A DNA stretch of 64,000 nucleotides from Geodermatophilaceae bacterium URHA0031 (lineage in GTDB: Bacteria > Actinomycetota > Actinomycetes > Mycobacteriales > Geodermatophilaceae). Positions 1 to 9,061 of the stretch are shown here, piece by piece. A model generated the notes under the pieces. It was not told where the DNA came from and did no database searches. It saw nothing but the letters and a program-made list of their open reading frames with translations. The stretch spans positions 124,001 through 188,000 of the forward strand of contig JHVP01000004.1 in NCBI GenBank assembly GCA_000620205.1, in the 5' to 3' direction. Positions within the stretch are counted from its first letter, which is position 1, and the number at the start of each line of letters is the position of its first letter. A program made the position numbers and the translations under genes.

Positions 1-557
1 GGAGCTGGCGGCCCTTCACCGCCCGTCAGGTGCTCGCCCCACCGTCCGGCTTCGTCTGGGCGGCGCGGGCACGTGTCGCCGGGCTGCCGGTCACCGGCTT
101 CGACCGGTTCAGCGCCGCCACCGGGGAGATGCGCTGGCGGCTGCTCGGGCTGCTGCCGGTGCTGTCCGCCACCGGACCCGACGTGTCCCGCAGTGCAGCC
201 GGCCGGCTGGCCGGCGAGGCCGTCCTCCTCCCCAGCGTCTTCCGGGCCGCCCGCTGGGAACCGGGCGAGGAGCCCGAGACCGTCGTGGCGGTCTGGCGCC
301 TGGCCACCGGTGAGGAGCGCACCCGGCTGCGCGTCGGTGCCGACGGCCGGCTGCTGGCGGTGGGGATGCAGCGGTGGGGGAACCCGGACGGCGGGTCGTT
401 CGGTCGTCGTCCCTTCGGTGTCACCGTCGAGGAGGAGGGGACCTGGGACGGGCTGACCATCCCCTCCGCCTTCCGCGCCGGCTGGGGGGGGGGCACCGAC
501 CGAACCGCAGGCGGGGAGTTCTTCCGGGCCCGGATCACCACGGCGCGCTTCTCCTGA
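1..557 (+). CDS. DUF6544-like protein, 5' end outside the window
   Basis: The open frame runs in from the left edge (the first codons read SWRPFTARQV) and ends at a TGA at 555-557, so the internal GTG at 30 is not the real start. About 184 C-terminal residues are visible. They carry the motif order of the uncharacterised DUF6544/DUF6920 family: a W-x-PF element, then PPSGFVWAARARVAGLPVTG, and a C-terminal stretch ending in a W-D-G-L-x-I-P motif. No membrane segment or catalytic motif is visible in this part. The function is unknown. The next gene on the same strand starts 114 bp later and encodes an MreB-like protein. Family assignment is from pattern memory and is moderately sure. Confidence 0.6.
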   Translation, partial: SWRPFTARQVLAPPSGFVWAARARVAGLPVTGFDRFSAATGEMRWRLLGLLPVLSATGPDVSRSAAGRLAGEAVLLPSVFRAARWEPGEEPETVVAVWRLATGEERTRLRVGADGRLLAVGMQRWGNPDGGSFGRRPFGVTVEEEGTWDGLTIPSAFRAGWGGGTDRTAGGEFFRARITTARFS

Positions 558-671
558 CGCGGGACGCGCCGGGCGACGGGCCGCCACGCCGATCCGGGAC
601 GGCGCGACCCGTAGACCGGACGCCGGGCGCACCCCCAGACTGAGCGCCACCTTTCGGCAGGGGGCCCGCGC

Positions 672-1661
672 GTGGAACTAGGCATCGACCTCGGTACCGC
701 CAACACGGTGATCAGCCACGGCCGCCGCGGCATCCTCTACGACGAACCCACCGTCATGCTGCTGCGCGCGGGCCGCTCCCGCCGGGAACGCGTCCTGGCC
801 GTCGGGCACGAGGCGGCCGACCTGCTCGGTCGGGCACCCGCCGGGCTGGCCGCGGTCCGGCCGCTGGACGACGGGGTGGTCACCGACCTGGAGACCGCCC
901 GGACCTACCTCCGCTCGGTCCTGCACCGGGCCGGGCGGCGGGGCTGGAGCCCGGGCGTCCGCGCCGTGATCGGCGTCCCGGTCGGCTCCTCCGCGCTGGA
1001 GCACCGCGCCCTCCTGGAGGCCGCGGAGGAGGCCGGTATCCGCCCGGTGACGGCCCTGGACGAGTCGATCGCCGGCGCGATCGGCTGCGGCCTGGACCCG
1101 CTGGAGCGACGGGTGCACATGGTGGTGGACGTCGGCGGCGGCACGGCCGAGACGGCGGCCTTCTGCTTCGGCGGGGTCCTCGCCCACCGCACCAGCAAGC
1201 TCGCCGGGGACGAGATGACGCTGGCCGTGGCCCGCTACGTCCGCGAGCAGCACCAGCTGCACGTCGGGGAGCTGGAGGCCGAGGCTCTCAAGATCCGTGC
1301 CGGGGGCGAGCTGGACGGCCCGCTCGTCGTCCAGGGCCGGGACGCCGTCACCGGGCGGCCGAGGCTGGCGACGGTGCAGCCCGCCGAGATCGCCGACGCC
1401 GTGCGGCCGGTCACCGACGACATCGTCCGGACGCTGAGCGGGTGCCTCGACGACCTCGCCCCGCAGGCCATCGCCGACGTGATGGCCGAGGGTGTGCTGC
1501 TGTTCGGCGGGGCCTCCCAGGTCCCGGGCTTCGCCGCCGAGCTCGAGCGGAGCCTCGGCCTGCCGGTGAAGCTCGCCGAGGAGCCGCTGACCTGCGTGGC
1601 CGAGGGTGCCGCCCTGGCGCTGCGCAACCGCCGGCTGCTGGCTGCCTACGGCCGCAGCTGA
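672..1661 (+). CDS. mreB: MreB-like bacterial actin (Mrl/MreB family)
   Basis: This 329-residue protein has the actin-fold nucleotide-binding signatures of MreB: phosphate loop 1 GIDLGTANTV at residues 4-13, phosphate loop 2 VDVGGGTAETAAF near residue 154, and the adenosine loop LFGGASQVPGF near residue 278. Family members form membrane-associated filaments that direct elongation-type wall synthesis by RodA/PBP2 complexes. The start is a GTG at 672, preceded by AGGGGG seven bases upstream. It is slightly shorter than a typical MreB (about 345 residues), and no mreC or mreD lies in the window. Its stop is only 4 bp from the stop of the convergent SEDS-PBP fusion gene, which supports a shared role in wall assembly. 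It could also be the divergent actinobacterial paralog called Mrl. Confidence 0.9.
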   Translation: MELGIDLGTANTVISHGRRGILYDEPTVMLLRAGRSRRERVLAVGHEAADLLGRAPAGLAAVRPLDDGVVTDLETARTYLRSVLHRAGRRGWSPGVRAVIGVPVGSSALEHRALLEAAEEAGIRPVTALDESIAGAIGCGLDPLERRVHMVVDVGGGTAETAAFCFGGVLAHRTSKLAGDEMTLAVARYVREQHQLHVGELEAEALKIRAGGELDGPLVVQGRDAVTGRPRLATVQPAEIADAVRPVTDDIVRTLSGCLDDLAPQAIADVMAEGVLLFGGASQVPGFAAELERSLGLPVKLAEEPLTCVAEGAALALRNRRLLAAYGRS

Positions 1662-1665
1662 GGCG

Positions 1666-4600
1666 TCAGGGCGCCTGCACCGGGCCGGTGGCGACGACGT
1701 CCTGCTGGTGCTCGAGGTAGTGCCGCAGCCCGTCGGCCACGACGGCCGACGCGCTGTTGGCGCCCTTGCCCGGCCCCTGCACCATCGCCGTCATCACGAT
1801 CTCCGGGGCGTCCACCGGCGACGCGGCGGTCATCCAGTTGTCGTACTCGTCGTCGCGAAGCCCGCCGTCCTGGGCGGTGCCGGTCTTCGCCCCCACCGGG
1901 GCGGGCAGGCCGGCGAGGCGGACGGCGGTGCCGCCGGTGACCGTGGCGCGCATCCCCTCGCGGACCGGCCCCAGCGCGTCGGCGAAGGGCACGGGGGTCG
2001 CGGCGGGCGCGGGGAGCCCGGTGAAGGTGGCGCCCTCCGTCCCGATCGCCATGCCCAGCCGCGGGGTGACCAGGTTCCCGGTGCTCACCGCGGCGGTCCA
2101 CCGGGCGTTCTGCAGCGGCGTGACCTGCAGCTCGCCCTGCCCGATGCCGAGGATGACGGTGGAGCCGCCGTACCACGCGCCGCCCTTGGCCTTCACCGAC
2201 TCCGGGGTGCCGAGGTAGCCGGCGGACTCGCCGGGCAGGTCGATCCCGGTCGGCTCCCCCACCCCCAGCGCCTTGGCGGTGTCGATCAGCCTGTCCGGGC
2301 CGAGCGCGACGGCGAGCTTGTAGAAGTAGACGTCGTTGGAGATGGCGAGGGACTGCACCAGGTTCATCGGGCCCATCGGCTTCCAGTTGTGGAAGACGTG
2401 GCCGCCGTAGACGAACTCGGCCCCGGTGGGGACGACCTGGTTCGGCGCCCACACCGGGTGGGCCTGGTTGGCGGCCGCCACCACCAGTTTGAAGGTGGAC
2501 CCGGGCGGCGCGACCGCCTGCGTCACGTGCTCGAGCATCGGCGACCCCGGCGCGTCCACCGCCGCCTGCAGCGCCCCGCTGTCGATCGGGGGTCCGTAGG
2601 CGCTGGTGTCGAACGACGGGGTGCTCGCGATCGCGAGGACCTGCCCCGACCGGGGGTCCATCGCGACGGCGGCACCGATCTTGCCCTGCGGCCGGGGCTG
2701 CGCCCGCACGGCCGCGGCCAGGCTCGTGTCCAGCTGCTGCTGCAGGCCCAGGTCGATCGACAGCCGCAGGTCGGCGCCCGGCACGGGGTCCCGCCGCTGG
2801 CCCAGCGCGACCGGCACGCCCGACGGGTCCACGAAGAGGCACTGCTGCCCGTTGACCCCGCGGAGCACGGCGTCGTACTGCTGCTCGAGGCCGGCCCGGC
2901 CGACGACCTCGGCCCGCGGCAGCCCGGGCCAGCGGTCCTCGTCCTCCGGCGTGGCCACCCCGACGAAGCCCAGCACCGGCCCGAGCAGTGCGCCCTGCGG
3001 GTGGACGCGGCGGGGCTCGGCGACCACCAGGACCCCGGGGATGGCGGCGGCGGTGACCGCGTCGGCGACGTCCCTCGGCACCTCGGCGACCGGCAGCGAC
3101 AGCGTGGTGGGCTCCGCCGCCTCGATCTCGGCGTGCACGTCCGGGCGCGGCCGGCCGGTGAGGTCGGCCAGCCGGTCGACGTCCGCCGGGCGGGCGGCGA
3201 GCAGCGCGGGCACCACGGAGACCCGGTCCACCCCGCTGCCGACGTCCGCGGCGTTCACGGCCAAGGGCTGGTCGTGCCGGTCGGTGATCGCGCCGCGGGG
3301 GGCGGGCAACCGGACGCAGCGGGTCATCTGCTCGTCCCCGACGGCGGCGAGGGCCCGGCCCTCGTCCCGCTGCAGCCGCCACCCGTAGAACCCGAAGGAG
3401 ATCAGCAGCAGCGACAGCGCGACGGCGGTCAGCCGGACCAGCCGCGGCCGGGGGTTGCGCCAGCGGGGCGCCGCCCACAGCCGACGGCGGGCGCCGTCCC
3501 GGCGGACCCCGAGGACGACGCCGATCGCGGCCAGGTGCACCACGAGGGCCGTGCCGCCGTAGCTGACCAGCGGGAACGGGACGCCGGCCAGCGGGAGCAG
3601 ACCGAGGTTGGCCCCGATCGAGACGACGGTCTCGACGCCGAGCAGCACGGCCAACCCCCCGCCGACGAGCGCGCCGTGCGGCGTCCGGGACGTCCGGCTG
3701 GCCAGCGCGAGCCGCCACACCAGGATGATCGCGGCGAGCACCACCGCGGCGCCGGCCACCAGCCCCCACTGCCCGACCAGGCTGGCCGGAGCCAGGTCGG
3801 TGTCCCGCTCGGGCAGGTACTGGGCGCGCAGCGCGCGCATCGGGTCGTCGGTCCGCCCGAACAGCCCGCCGGAGCCGAGCGCGATGTGCGCCTGCCGCAG
3901 CGCCCAGCCCGAGCCGGTCGGGGACTCGTGCGCGCCGACCAGGAAGGTGCCCAGCCGCTCCACCTGGTAGGGCCGGAGCTGGCTGATCAGCAGCGGCGCA
4001 GACACCACCACGGCGGCGACCACCGGCAGCAGGAACCGCGCGGGCACCCGGCCGATGAGCAGCATCGACCCGAACAGGACGACGAGCAGCATCGTGGTGC
4101 TGAGGTCCGGCTGCAGCAGCGTGAGCGCGATCGGCGGGATCGCCAGCAGCACCGCCAGGGTGAAGCGCCGCCCCGGTGGGCGGGCGCTGCCGAGCACGGC
4201 GGCGAGCGCCAGCAGCAGACCGAGCTTGGCCAGCTCCGAGGGCTGGAAGGTCAGCGAGCCGATCGCGAACCACCGGGTCGCGCCGTTCGCGGACAGGCCC
4301 ACCGTGAGGACGCCGACCAGGAAGAGCACCGCCGCGCCGTAGGCCACCCAGCCCAGGACCTCGAGGTACCGGACGCGGAACCGCCAGCACACCGCGAGCG
4401 CCAGCACCCCGGCGACGGCGATCGCGGCCTGCCGTGCGGCCAGCTCGGTCTCCCCGATGAGGTACAGGTTCGCCAGGCCGAGACCGACCAGGGCCAGCGC
4501 GGCCGCGACGGCGAGCAGGTCGAAGGCGGCGCTGCGCCGGTTCCGGCGCTGTTCCCGGGTCCGTCGCCGGCCCGGTCGTCCCTCCGCCGGCGCCCCGACG

Positions 4601-4701
4601 GGTGCGGACCCCGCACCCCGCAGCCGGCGGCGCTGGCGCCGGGTCCAGCGCGGGCTGCGCCACCCGTCCGCCGGCAGCCCGGCCGTTCCAGCCATCGGCA
4701 T
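1666..4701 (-). CDS. SEDS (FtsW/RodA) - class B penicillin-binding protein fusion
   Basis: One 1011-residue polypeptide joins the two enzymes that normally form a peptidoglycan synthase complex. Residues from about 60 to 430 are a polytopic SEDS domain, with FQPSELAKLG, LLQPDLSTTML and FPLVSYGGT motifs expected of a lipid II polymerase. A further membrane helix (LTAVALSLLLISFGFYGW) is followed by an extracytoplasmic PBP2/FtsI-type transpeptidase. Its active-site motifs are S735-T-F-K738, S788-N-D790 and K939-T-G941, so both activities look intact. The open frame extends upstream to 5016, but the start is set at the ATG at 4701, which has GAGGGGG seven bases before it. The extra upstream residues are low-complexity shadow of the previous gene. 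That gene stops 11 bp upstream, so the two are probably one operon. Confidence 0.95.
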   Translation of the reverse strand: MPMAGTAGLPADGWRSPRWTRRQRRRLRGAGSAPVGAPAEGRPGRRRTREQRRNRRSAAFDLLAVAAALALVGLGLANLYLIGETELAARQAAIAVAGVLALAVCWRFRVRYLEVLGWVAYGAAVLFLVGVLTVGLSANGATRWFAIGSLTFQPSELAKLGLLLALAAVLGSARPPGRRFTLAVLLAIPPIALTLLQPDLSTTMLLVVLFGSMLLIGRVPARFLLPVVAAVVVSAPLLISQLRPYQVERLGTFLVGAHESPTGSGWALRQAHIALGSGGLFGRTDDPMRALRAQYLPERDTDLAPASLVGQWGLVAGAAVVLAAIILVWRLALASRTSRTPHGALVGGGLAVLLGVETVVSIGANLGLLPLAGVPFPLVSYGGTALVVHLAAIGVVLGVRRDGARRRLWAAPRWRNPRPRLVRLTAVALSLLLISFGFYGWRLQRDEGRALAAVGDEQMTRCVRLPAPRGAITDRHDQPLAVNAADVGSGVDRVSVVPALLAARPADVDRLADLTGRPRPDVHAEIEAAEPTTLSLPVAEVPRDVADAVTAAAIPGVLVVAEPRRVHPQGALLGPVLGFVGVATPEDEDRWPGLPRAEVVGRAGLEQQYDAVLRGVNGQQCLFVDPSGVPVALGQRRDPVPGADLRLSIDLGLQQQLDTSLAAAVRAQPRPQGKIGAAVAMDPRSGQVLAIASTPSFDTSAYGPPIDSGALQAAVDAPGSPMLEHVTQAVAPPGSTFKLVVAAANQAHPVWAPNQVVPTGAEFVYGGHVFHNWKPMGPMNLVQSLAISNDVYFYKLAVALGPDRLIDTAKALGVGEPTGIDLPGESAGYLGTPESVKAKGGAWYGGSTVILGIGQGELQVTPLQNARWTAAVSTGNLVTPRLGMAIGTEGATFTGLPAPAATPVPFADALGPVREGMRATVTGGTAVRLAGLPAPVGAKTGTAQDGGLRDDEYDNWMTAASPVDAPEIVMTAMVQGPGKGANSASAVVADGLRHYLEHQQDVVATGPVQAP

Positions 4702-4712
4702 GGCGATCCCCC

Positions 4713-5897
4713 TCAGCCGGTTCCGTCGGGTCGGTCGGTCAGGCACGAGCCGGCCGACACCGGCGCGGAGGCCGCTGTCGCCGGGGAGCTGGTGACCGCC
4801 AGCACGGCCACCGACCGCTGGTCGGGCAGCGCGACGGTCCCGACGGCCGCGGCCCGCTGCCCACCGGCCGGCACGGTGACCGTCCCGCCCGGCACGGTGG
4901 TCGCCGCCCCGGTGCAGCGGTCGACGAGCCGGTAGGACCAGGTCACCGTCTGCGGGTCCGCTCCCGGGACCAGCCGCACCAGCAGCCGCACCGTGCACGG
5001 CGCGGCCGGTGCGCACTGCGCGAGCGGCCGCAGGTCGACGGCGGCCACGCTCCCGGCCGCGGCCGGGGCGGGCGGTGTGATCGGCAGACCGTCGGGCTCG
5101 GGCGTGGTGGACGACGGGGACCCGCTGCGCCCGGCGTCCAGCAGCAGCTCGATGTCGGCGCCGATGTCGTCACGCAGCAGCGCGACCTCCACGGCCACGC
5201 CCGCGGCCAGGACCACCACCGAGAACAGCCAGACCCCGATCCGCCGCATCGTCCGGGTGCCGCCCGACGGGACCCGGCCCGCCGCCACCGTCCGGGACCC
5301 CGGTGACGGCCGTGCTCCCGGTGCCCGGCCCGTCGCCGAGGCGGTCCGGTCGTCGACGGCCCGCACGAGCGCGGCCAGCTCACCGCGGACCACGTCCCGG
5401 TCCAGCCGGGCGACCTCGTCCTGCAGCCGCGCCGCGACGGCAGGCACCCCGAGGTCCGGCAGGTCCGCCGCGGCCCGGTCGACCTCGGTCAGGAGCTCCT
5501 CGGCGGCCGGGTCGGCGGGGCGGCCGCGCAGCCGGGCGGCACCGGCCACCTCGGCGAGCACCGTGCCCAGCGCCTCGGCGGTCCCCCCGGCCGCCGGCGG
5601 GGTGTCGTCGCGCCGGTCGCCCGGAGCAGGGCCGAGGACCACCCGTCCGTCGGGGCCGACGCGGGCCTGGTCCGGCCCGGCCGGGTCGTCCTGCCCGGCC
5701 GTGCCCGCCAGCAGGCCCGCGGCCAGCTCGAGCGCCTGCGGGGCGGTGAGCCGCGCCAGGGCGAGCAGCCGGGTCAGCGGCACGCCCTCGCGCCCGGCGG
5801 CGGGTGGAGCCGGGGGGCCGACGTCCGGGTCGGTGAGCCCGGGGACGGGGTCGGGCTCGCGCAGGTCGGTGCCGCGTGCCGTCGTCAGGTCCGTCAT
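4713..5897 (-). CDS. Membrane-anchored protein of unknown function upstream of the SEDS-PBP fusion
   Basis: The gene encodes 394 residues. The N-terminal 200 or so residues are Ala/Pro/Arg rich, predicted cytoplasmic and mostly helical, with a repeated LTRLLALARLTAPQALELAA-type segment and a VGPDGRVVLGP element. One membrane helix (IGVWLFSVVVLAAGVAVEVALL) lies near residues 220-242. It is followed by a Pro/Ser linker and a beta-rich extracytoplasmic domain with three cysteines (AQCAPAAPC and a later DRC) that could form disulfides. I recognise no family. The topology (cytoplasmic domain, one helix, external beta domain) and the 11-bp gap to the SEDS-PBP gene suggest a regulator or scaffold of that synthase. 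This is inference only. Confidence 0.8.
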   Translation of the reverse strand: MTDLTTARGTDLREPDPVPGLTDPDVGPPAPPAAGREGVPLTRLLALARLTAPQALELAAGLLAGTAGQDDPAGPDQARVGPDGRVVLGPAPGDRRDDTPPAAGGTAEALGTVLAEVAGAARLRGRPADPAAEELLTEVDRAAADLPDLGVPAVAARLQDEVARLDRDVVRGELAALVRAVDDRTASATGRAPGARPSPGSRTVAAGRVPSGGTRTMRRIGVWLFSVVVLAAGVAVEVALLRDDIGADIELLLDAGRSGSPSSTTPEPDGLPITPPAPAAAGSVAAVDLRPLAQCAPAAPCTVRLLVRLVPGADPQTVTWSYRLVDRCTGAATTVPGGTVTVPAGGQRAAAVGTVALPDQRSVAVLAVTSSPATAASAPVSAGSCLTDRPDGTG

Positions 5898-6117
5898 GAC
5901 CCCACCCCCGCCATCTGCTCAGCCGGGCACTCGTCCCGTGACGAACCGGGCCCATGGTGGCCCGAGGTCACGCCGGTGTCTGCGGGTTGCCGCACGATCC
6001 GCCGGACACGCCGGGGACGGCGCGCGGAACGGGCCCGGCCGGTTCCGCGGAGGCCGTCGCCGGCGGCGGGAGCGGCGCGGTGGGCAGCACGCCGGCCAGG
6101 ACCGGGCGCGTCGTCCC

Positions 6118-6387
6118 TCACCCCTGCGCCGGCCACGCGCGGAGCGGCTGCCCTCGGCGGAGCGTCTCGCGCAGCCGCTTCTCGACCAGGACCGGGACGA
6201 ACGCCTGCACCCGGGCACCGGCGAAGGACTCGAGCACCGTGGCGCCCAGCTCCTCGACCACGTCGGGGTCGACGCCGTACTCCACGGCCAGCCGGACGAC
6301 GAGCGGGGCGAGGAACCTCCCGCCTCCCGGGACCCGGTCCCCCGGTGTCCCCTCGTCCCGGGCCACGACCCCAGCAGCTGCAGACAC
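6118..6387 (-). CDS. Small three-helix-bundle-type protein
   Basis: The proposed protein is 89 residues from a GTG at 6387, with GAGGGGG six bases upstream. The open frame goes further upstream, but that part overlaps the protease gene and is low complexity. The segment from FLAPLVVRLAVEYGVDPDVVEELGATVLESFAGARVQAFVPVLVEKRLRETLRRG has the pattern of the small actinobacterial three-helix bundle dimerisation domain, often found as a stand-alone protein of 70-100 residues. That family is thought to dimerise and has no known enzyme function. The gene lies about 100 bp downstream of the CPBP protease gene on the same strand. Coding status is supported by the ribosome site and family-like pattern, not by a database hit. 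Confidence 0.6.
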   Translation of the reverse strand: MSAAAGVVARDEGTPGDRVPGGGRFLAPLVVRLAVEYGVDPDVVEELGATVLESFAGARVQAFVPVLVEKRLRETLRRGQPLRAWPAQG

Positions 6388-6491
6388 CCCGCGCCCCCTC
6401 ACCCCGTCGGCTCCGCCTCCCGGAGCGACCCGTCGACGCTCGCACCCGAGGGAGCGCGGGCCGTCATCCGTGCGAGGTGGATCGGCGCCGG

Positions 6492-7199
6492 TCACGGGCC
6501 CGCCATGCGCCAGGCCGCCTGCGCGAACAGGACGCCGAGGGCGTTCGTCGCCCAGTGCGCGCCGGCGCTGGCCAGCACGCTGCCGCTGCGCCGGCGGAGC
6601 TCGCCGAAGACCAGCCCCCCGACGGTGGTCAGCGCCACCGTCCCGACGACCACCGCGACCTCGCCGCCCCCGACCGTGTCGGACACGCCGCGGCTGGACG
6701 CGGCATCGCGCAGGGCCGGGATGACGTGCCAGAACCCGAACAGCACCGAGGTGGTGACGAGGACCTGCCAGGGCCGCAGGTGGCGGGACAGCACGCCCCA
6801 CAGCACGGAGCGGAACGCGAGCTCCTCCAGGACCACCGTGCCGAGCGGGATGACGACGAACGCCGTGCGGAGCGCCTCGGGGAGCGGCGTGTCGTAGCGG
6901 GTGTCCTGGAAGGCGAGCCGGGTCAGCGGCAGCAGCACACCGACGACGTAGCCGCCCGCGACGACGCCGATCGCGCCGAGCCCCCACCGGCACCCGGCGC
7001 CCAGCCGGTCCCGCCCCAGGCCGAGCTGGGACCAGGTCAGCCCGTCCAGCCGGGCCCACGCGAGCAGCGCCGCCCCCTCCAGGGCACGGACCCACCACGG
7101 CGGGTGCAGCAGGTGGTCCACGACGTTGACCGCGGCGAGGACGACCACGACGGCGCCGGACACCGCGCGCTCGCGGCGGAGCCGGACGGGCGTGGTCAC
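6492..7199 (-). CDS. CPBP-family intramembrane glutamic/metallo-protease
   Basis: This 235-residue protein has about six to eight hydrophobic helices. It carries the CPBP (CAAX and bacteriocin-processing) motifs in order: EELAFRSVLWG (the EExxxR motif) near residue 125, FGFWHVIPAL (FxxxH) near residue 157, and HWATNALG near residue 221. These residues form the intramembrane active site. Substrates of actinobacterial members are mostly unknown. The start is a GTG at 7199 after GGGAG. The gene is not tightly linked to its neighbours: it starts 31 bp downstream of the hydrolase gene that ends at 7231. Confidence 0.88.
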   Translation of the reverse strand: MTTPVRLRRERAVSGAVVVVLAAVNVVDHLLHPPWWVRALEGAALLAWARLDGLTWSQLGLGRDRLGAGCRWGLGAIGVVAGGYVVGVLLPLTRLAFQDTRYDTPLPEALRTAFVVIPLGTVVLEELAFRSVLWGVLSRHLRPWQVLVTTSVLFGFWHVIPALRDAASSRGVSDTVGGGEVAVVVGTVALTTVGGLVFGELRRRSGSVLASAGAHWATNALGVLFAQAAWRMAGP

Positions 7200-7230
7200 G
7201 TCGTGCTCCCGTCCCTCACCCCGACACCGG

Positions 7231-8957
7231 TCACTCCCGCGCGATCAGCTGCCGCAGCCGCTGGGTGTCGGCCGCGGTCCAGCCCGGCGGTTGCGTCACC
7301 GCGGCCCAGCCGTCGACGTAGTCGGCCTCGTACCGGTGACCGTGCCCGTCGGGCACCCCGGTGGCGAACACCAGGTCGGCGGTGACCTGCCAGAAGCTGA
7401 CGAAGGGGATCCACACCATGCTCGGGGAGACGTCCGGCGCGCGCTCCCCGCGCAGCCAGTCCGGGTGCCCGAGGACGAGCCTCGGTGACCACCAGACGAT
7501 CGGGTCGGAGGCGTTCTGCAGGTAGGCGACCCGCGGCAGGCCCCACGTCCCCGGCGGCGCGGCCAGGTCCGGTGCCTCGTCGGCGAAGCGCACGGTGGTG
7601 CCCTGGTCGATGACCGGCAGCCACTCCGGTGAGCCCTCGTCGCGGCCCTCGACGACCTGGCGGGTGAGCGCGTTGAAGTTCGGCGGCCCGGCCCACAGCA
7701 CGCCGTCGGTGCGGTTCTGGATGTCGGCGAGGCCGCTGAAGGCCGCCTCCCCGCCGAAGGTGCCGAGGCTCTCCCCGAAGACGAGCAACCGCGGGCGCGC
7801 GTCCGGCGGCAGCTGCGCCCAGGCGCCGTAGACGGCGTCGAACAGCGCCCGGCCGCGTCCCGCGCCTTGACCTGGTCGACCAGGAAGGACATCCAGCTCG
7901 GCAGGTAGGAGTACTGCATCCCCACCATCGCGGTGTCGCCGTTGTACTCGTACTCCAGGGAGTCGCTCGCTGCCGGGTCCACCCAGCCGGTCCCGGTCGT
8001 GGTCGCCACCACCAGGACCGAGCGGTCGAAGCCGCCGGCCCGCTGCAGCTCGCGGACGGCGAGCGCGGCGCGGTCGGCCACGTCCCCACCGGAGTCCAGG
8101 CCGACGTAGGCGCGGACCGGTTCCAGGGCCGGGCGACCGGAGAACGCCGTGAGCTCCGCGGGGGTGGGACCCATCCCGACGAAGGCGCGCCCCTCCCGGC
8201 CCAGGTCCGCCCAGGGCACCAGGGACGCCGGACTGCCCGACCGCTCGGCCGCGGTCGGCTCCACCGAGCCCTCCTTCGTGTCGCCGTCGCTCACGCTGAA
8301 CGCGGAGTTCATCGCGCTCACCAGGCCCTGGAACAGCACACCGTTGACCAGGAAGACCACGAGGACGGCGGCGAGGAGGACACCGAGCGGCCGGGCCAGG
8401 CGGCGGGGCAGGATGCGGCCGAGGACCCGGACGAGCCACGCGGCCAGCCGGCGGACGCCGCGGCCGATGGCGACGAACAGCGCGAACACCAGCACCGCCA
8501 GGACGACGATGCCGAGGGACGACCAGCCGGACGGTGGGTCCAGGTCCATCAGCTCGTGCACCTGCCGCTGCCAGCGCGCCCCCAGCCAGAGCATGACCAG
8601 GCACAGCAGCGGGCCGACGACGGCCAGCACCTGCCAGCCACGGCGGCGGGCGACCGGTGACAGGCGGCCCTCGGTGAGCTCCGCGACGAACCAGGCGACG
8701 GTCGTGCCCGCGCCGTAGCCGATCGCTGCCGTGATCCCCGCGATCACGCCCTGCACCACCCACCCACGGGGCAGCAGCGACGGCGTCAGCGAGCAGCAGC
8801 CGAAGACCAGCGCACCGACAGTGCCGCTCCATGTGTAGCGGGGCAGCCAGGCCTGCCACCGGTGCCGAGGCTGGTCCTCGGACTCAGCGGGCGGAGGCGG
8901 CGGGACGTCGACGTCGGTACCACCCCCGGCGGCCCTCGTCGTGGGTTCCGCGGTCAT
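7231..8957 (-). pseudogene. Abhydrolase_9-type membrane hydrolase, interrupted by one frameshift near 7860
   Basis: The start is the ATG at 8957 with GGAGGG upstream. The first frame encodes a Pro-rich cytoplasmic N terminus, several membrane helices (the Abhydrolase_9_N region) and the front of the alpha/beta domain down to VDQVKARDAAGR. The family pattern then resumes in another frame as GRALFDAVYGAW, followed by the nucleophile elbow FGESLGTFGGEAAF and an intact C terminus ending at 7231. Adding one base near 7859-7863 would restore a single protein of about 575 residues. A divergent intact paralog starts at 9062. The protein is probably a membrane-bound serine hydrolase (PF10081 type) acting on lipid or cell-wall ester substrates, which are unknown. 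It is either a real pseudogene or a single-base sequencing error. Confidence 0.8.
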
Positions 8958-9061
8958 GCCGCCCTCCGCTCGTCGGAGGGAACGGTAGGAACCGCCCGAC
9001 GCGCCGGACTCACACGAACAAGGTGAACCGCAGCGCGCCGGTTCGGGCCCACCATCCCGCC

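Noticed and set aside
1606-4935. 1109-codon plus-strand frame over the SEDS-PBP gene
   Set aside because: Low-complexity Arg/Gly/Pro/Gln-rich translation with no domain, lying opposite a gene with complete SEDS and PBP motifs. It is an artefact of very high GC.
4702-5016. N-terminal 105-residue extension of the SEDS-PBP frame
   Set aside because: It overlaps the upstream gene, is compositionally biased and has no ribosome site, while the ATG at 4701 has GAGGGGG at ideal spacing.
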